A stretch of DNA of 6,489 nt from an uncultured Porphyromonas sp. GTDB lineage: Bacteria; Bacteroidota; Bacteroidia; Bacteroidales; Porphyromonadaceae. The DNA is taken from assembly GCF_934359325.1 (NCBI RefSeq), contig NZ_CAKRLH010000085.1, positions 1-6,489 on the forward strand. The letters run 5' to 3'. The notes beneath the pieces are model-generated. The model had not been told where the DNA came from and ran no database searches. It saw only the letters and a program-made list of their open reading frames with translations. The position numbers were made by a program, and so were the translations under genes. This document shows positions 6,374 through 6,489 of this stretch, in pieces; position 1 is the first letter of the stretch; each line of letters begins with the position of its first letter.

Positions 6374-6489
6374 CTAAGACCGGATACCTGCTCACCAATA
6401 CCGGCTCCCCTCGCTCCTGTCGGGTGGAGGATGTACGACAGTACCTCGAGACCTTCCTGACCGACCCCGCTGTGATGGGCATGCCCTAT
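6370..6489 (+). CDS. hemH: Ferrochelatase, N-terminal 40 residues, cut by the window edge
   Basis: The reading frame from the ATG at 6370 remains open to the end of the window. GYLLTNTGSP (residues 5-14) matches the LLxNxGxP start of ferrochelatases. VEDVRQYLETFLTDPAVM (19-36) matches the following helix with its FLxDPxV ending. Ferrochelatase inserts Fe2+ into protoporphyrin IX, or coproporphyrin III in some lineages, as the last or near-last step of heme synthesis. The catalytic histidine and glutamate lie far downstream, outside the window, so integrity cannot be checked. The start overlaps the preceding stop by 4 bases, so hemH is probably translated from the same message. If the organism is a Porphyromonas, the gene may work in salvage of exogenous porphyrin rather than de novo synthesis; this is inference. 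Confidence 0.92.
   Translation, partial: MTKTGYLLTNTGSPRSCRVEDVRQYLETFLTDPAVMGMPY

Overview
The window looks like chromosomal DNA of a Bacteroidota bacterium, most likely a relatively GC-rich member of Porphyromonas or the Porphyromonadaceae. Four things point there: a rsmA-mgtE pair divergent from a flippase-like (UPF0104) membrane protein gene, an YngK-type (DUF187) lipoprotein, promoter-like TAnnTTTG boxes in the intergenic regions, and the absence of convincing Shine-Dalgarno sequences before most starts. The genus is an inference from recognised families, not from a database match.

Layout. Positions 1-186 hold the last 61 codons of a transposase resembling the ISAon1/ISL3-type group, reading in from the left edge. 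About 230 bases without a gene follow. A clear intrinsic terminator at 416-451 then closes a leftward operon of four genes, in transcription order: rsmA (16S rRNA dimethyladenosine methyltransferase, 5210-4392), mgtE (magnesium channel, 4395-3037), a DUF187/GHL10 glycoside-hydrolase-like lipoprotein (3024-1486) and a D-isomer-specific 2-hydroxyacid dehydrogenase (1459-482). The first two overlap by 4 bases; the later gaps are 12 and 26 bases.

The 158-base region 5211-5368 separates this operon from a rightward pair: a UPF0104/LPG-synthase-like membrane protein (5369-6373) and the first 40 codons of hemH (ferrochelatase, from 6370), joined by an ATGA overlap. The region carries one promoter-like box for each direction. 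They are placed so that the two transcripts would overlap at their 5' ends.

The genes do not form one obvious pathway. They are mostly housekeeping: ribosome maturation, magnesium uptake, envelope glycan processing, redox of a 2-keto acid, an envelope membrane protein and heme metabolism. I see no CRISPR array, tRNA, rRNA, defence system or evident new multi-gene system. The points worth a second look are small: the apparent lack of the usual catalytic glutamate in the dehydrogenase, the facing promoter boxes, and the transposon-flanked spacer with an orphan promoter-like box.
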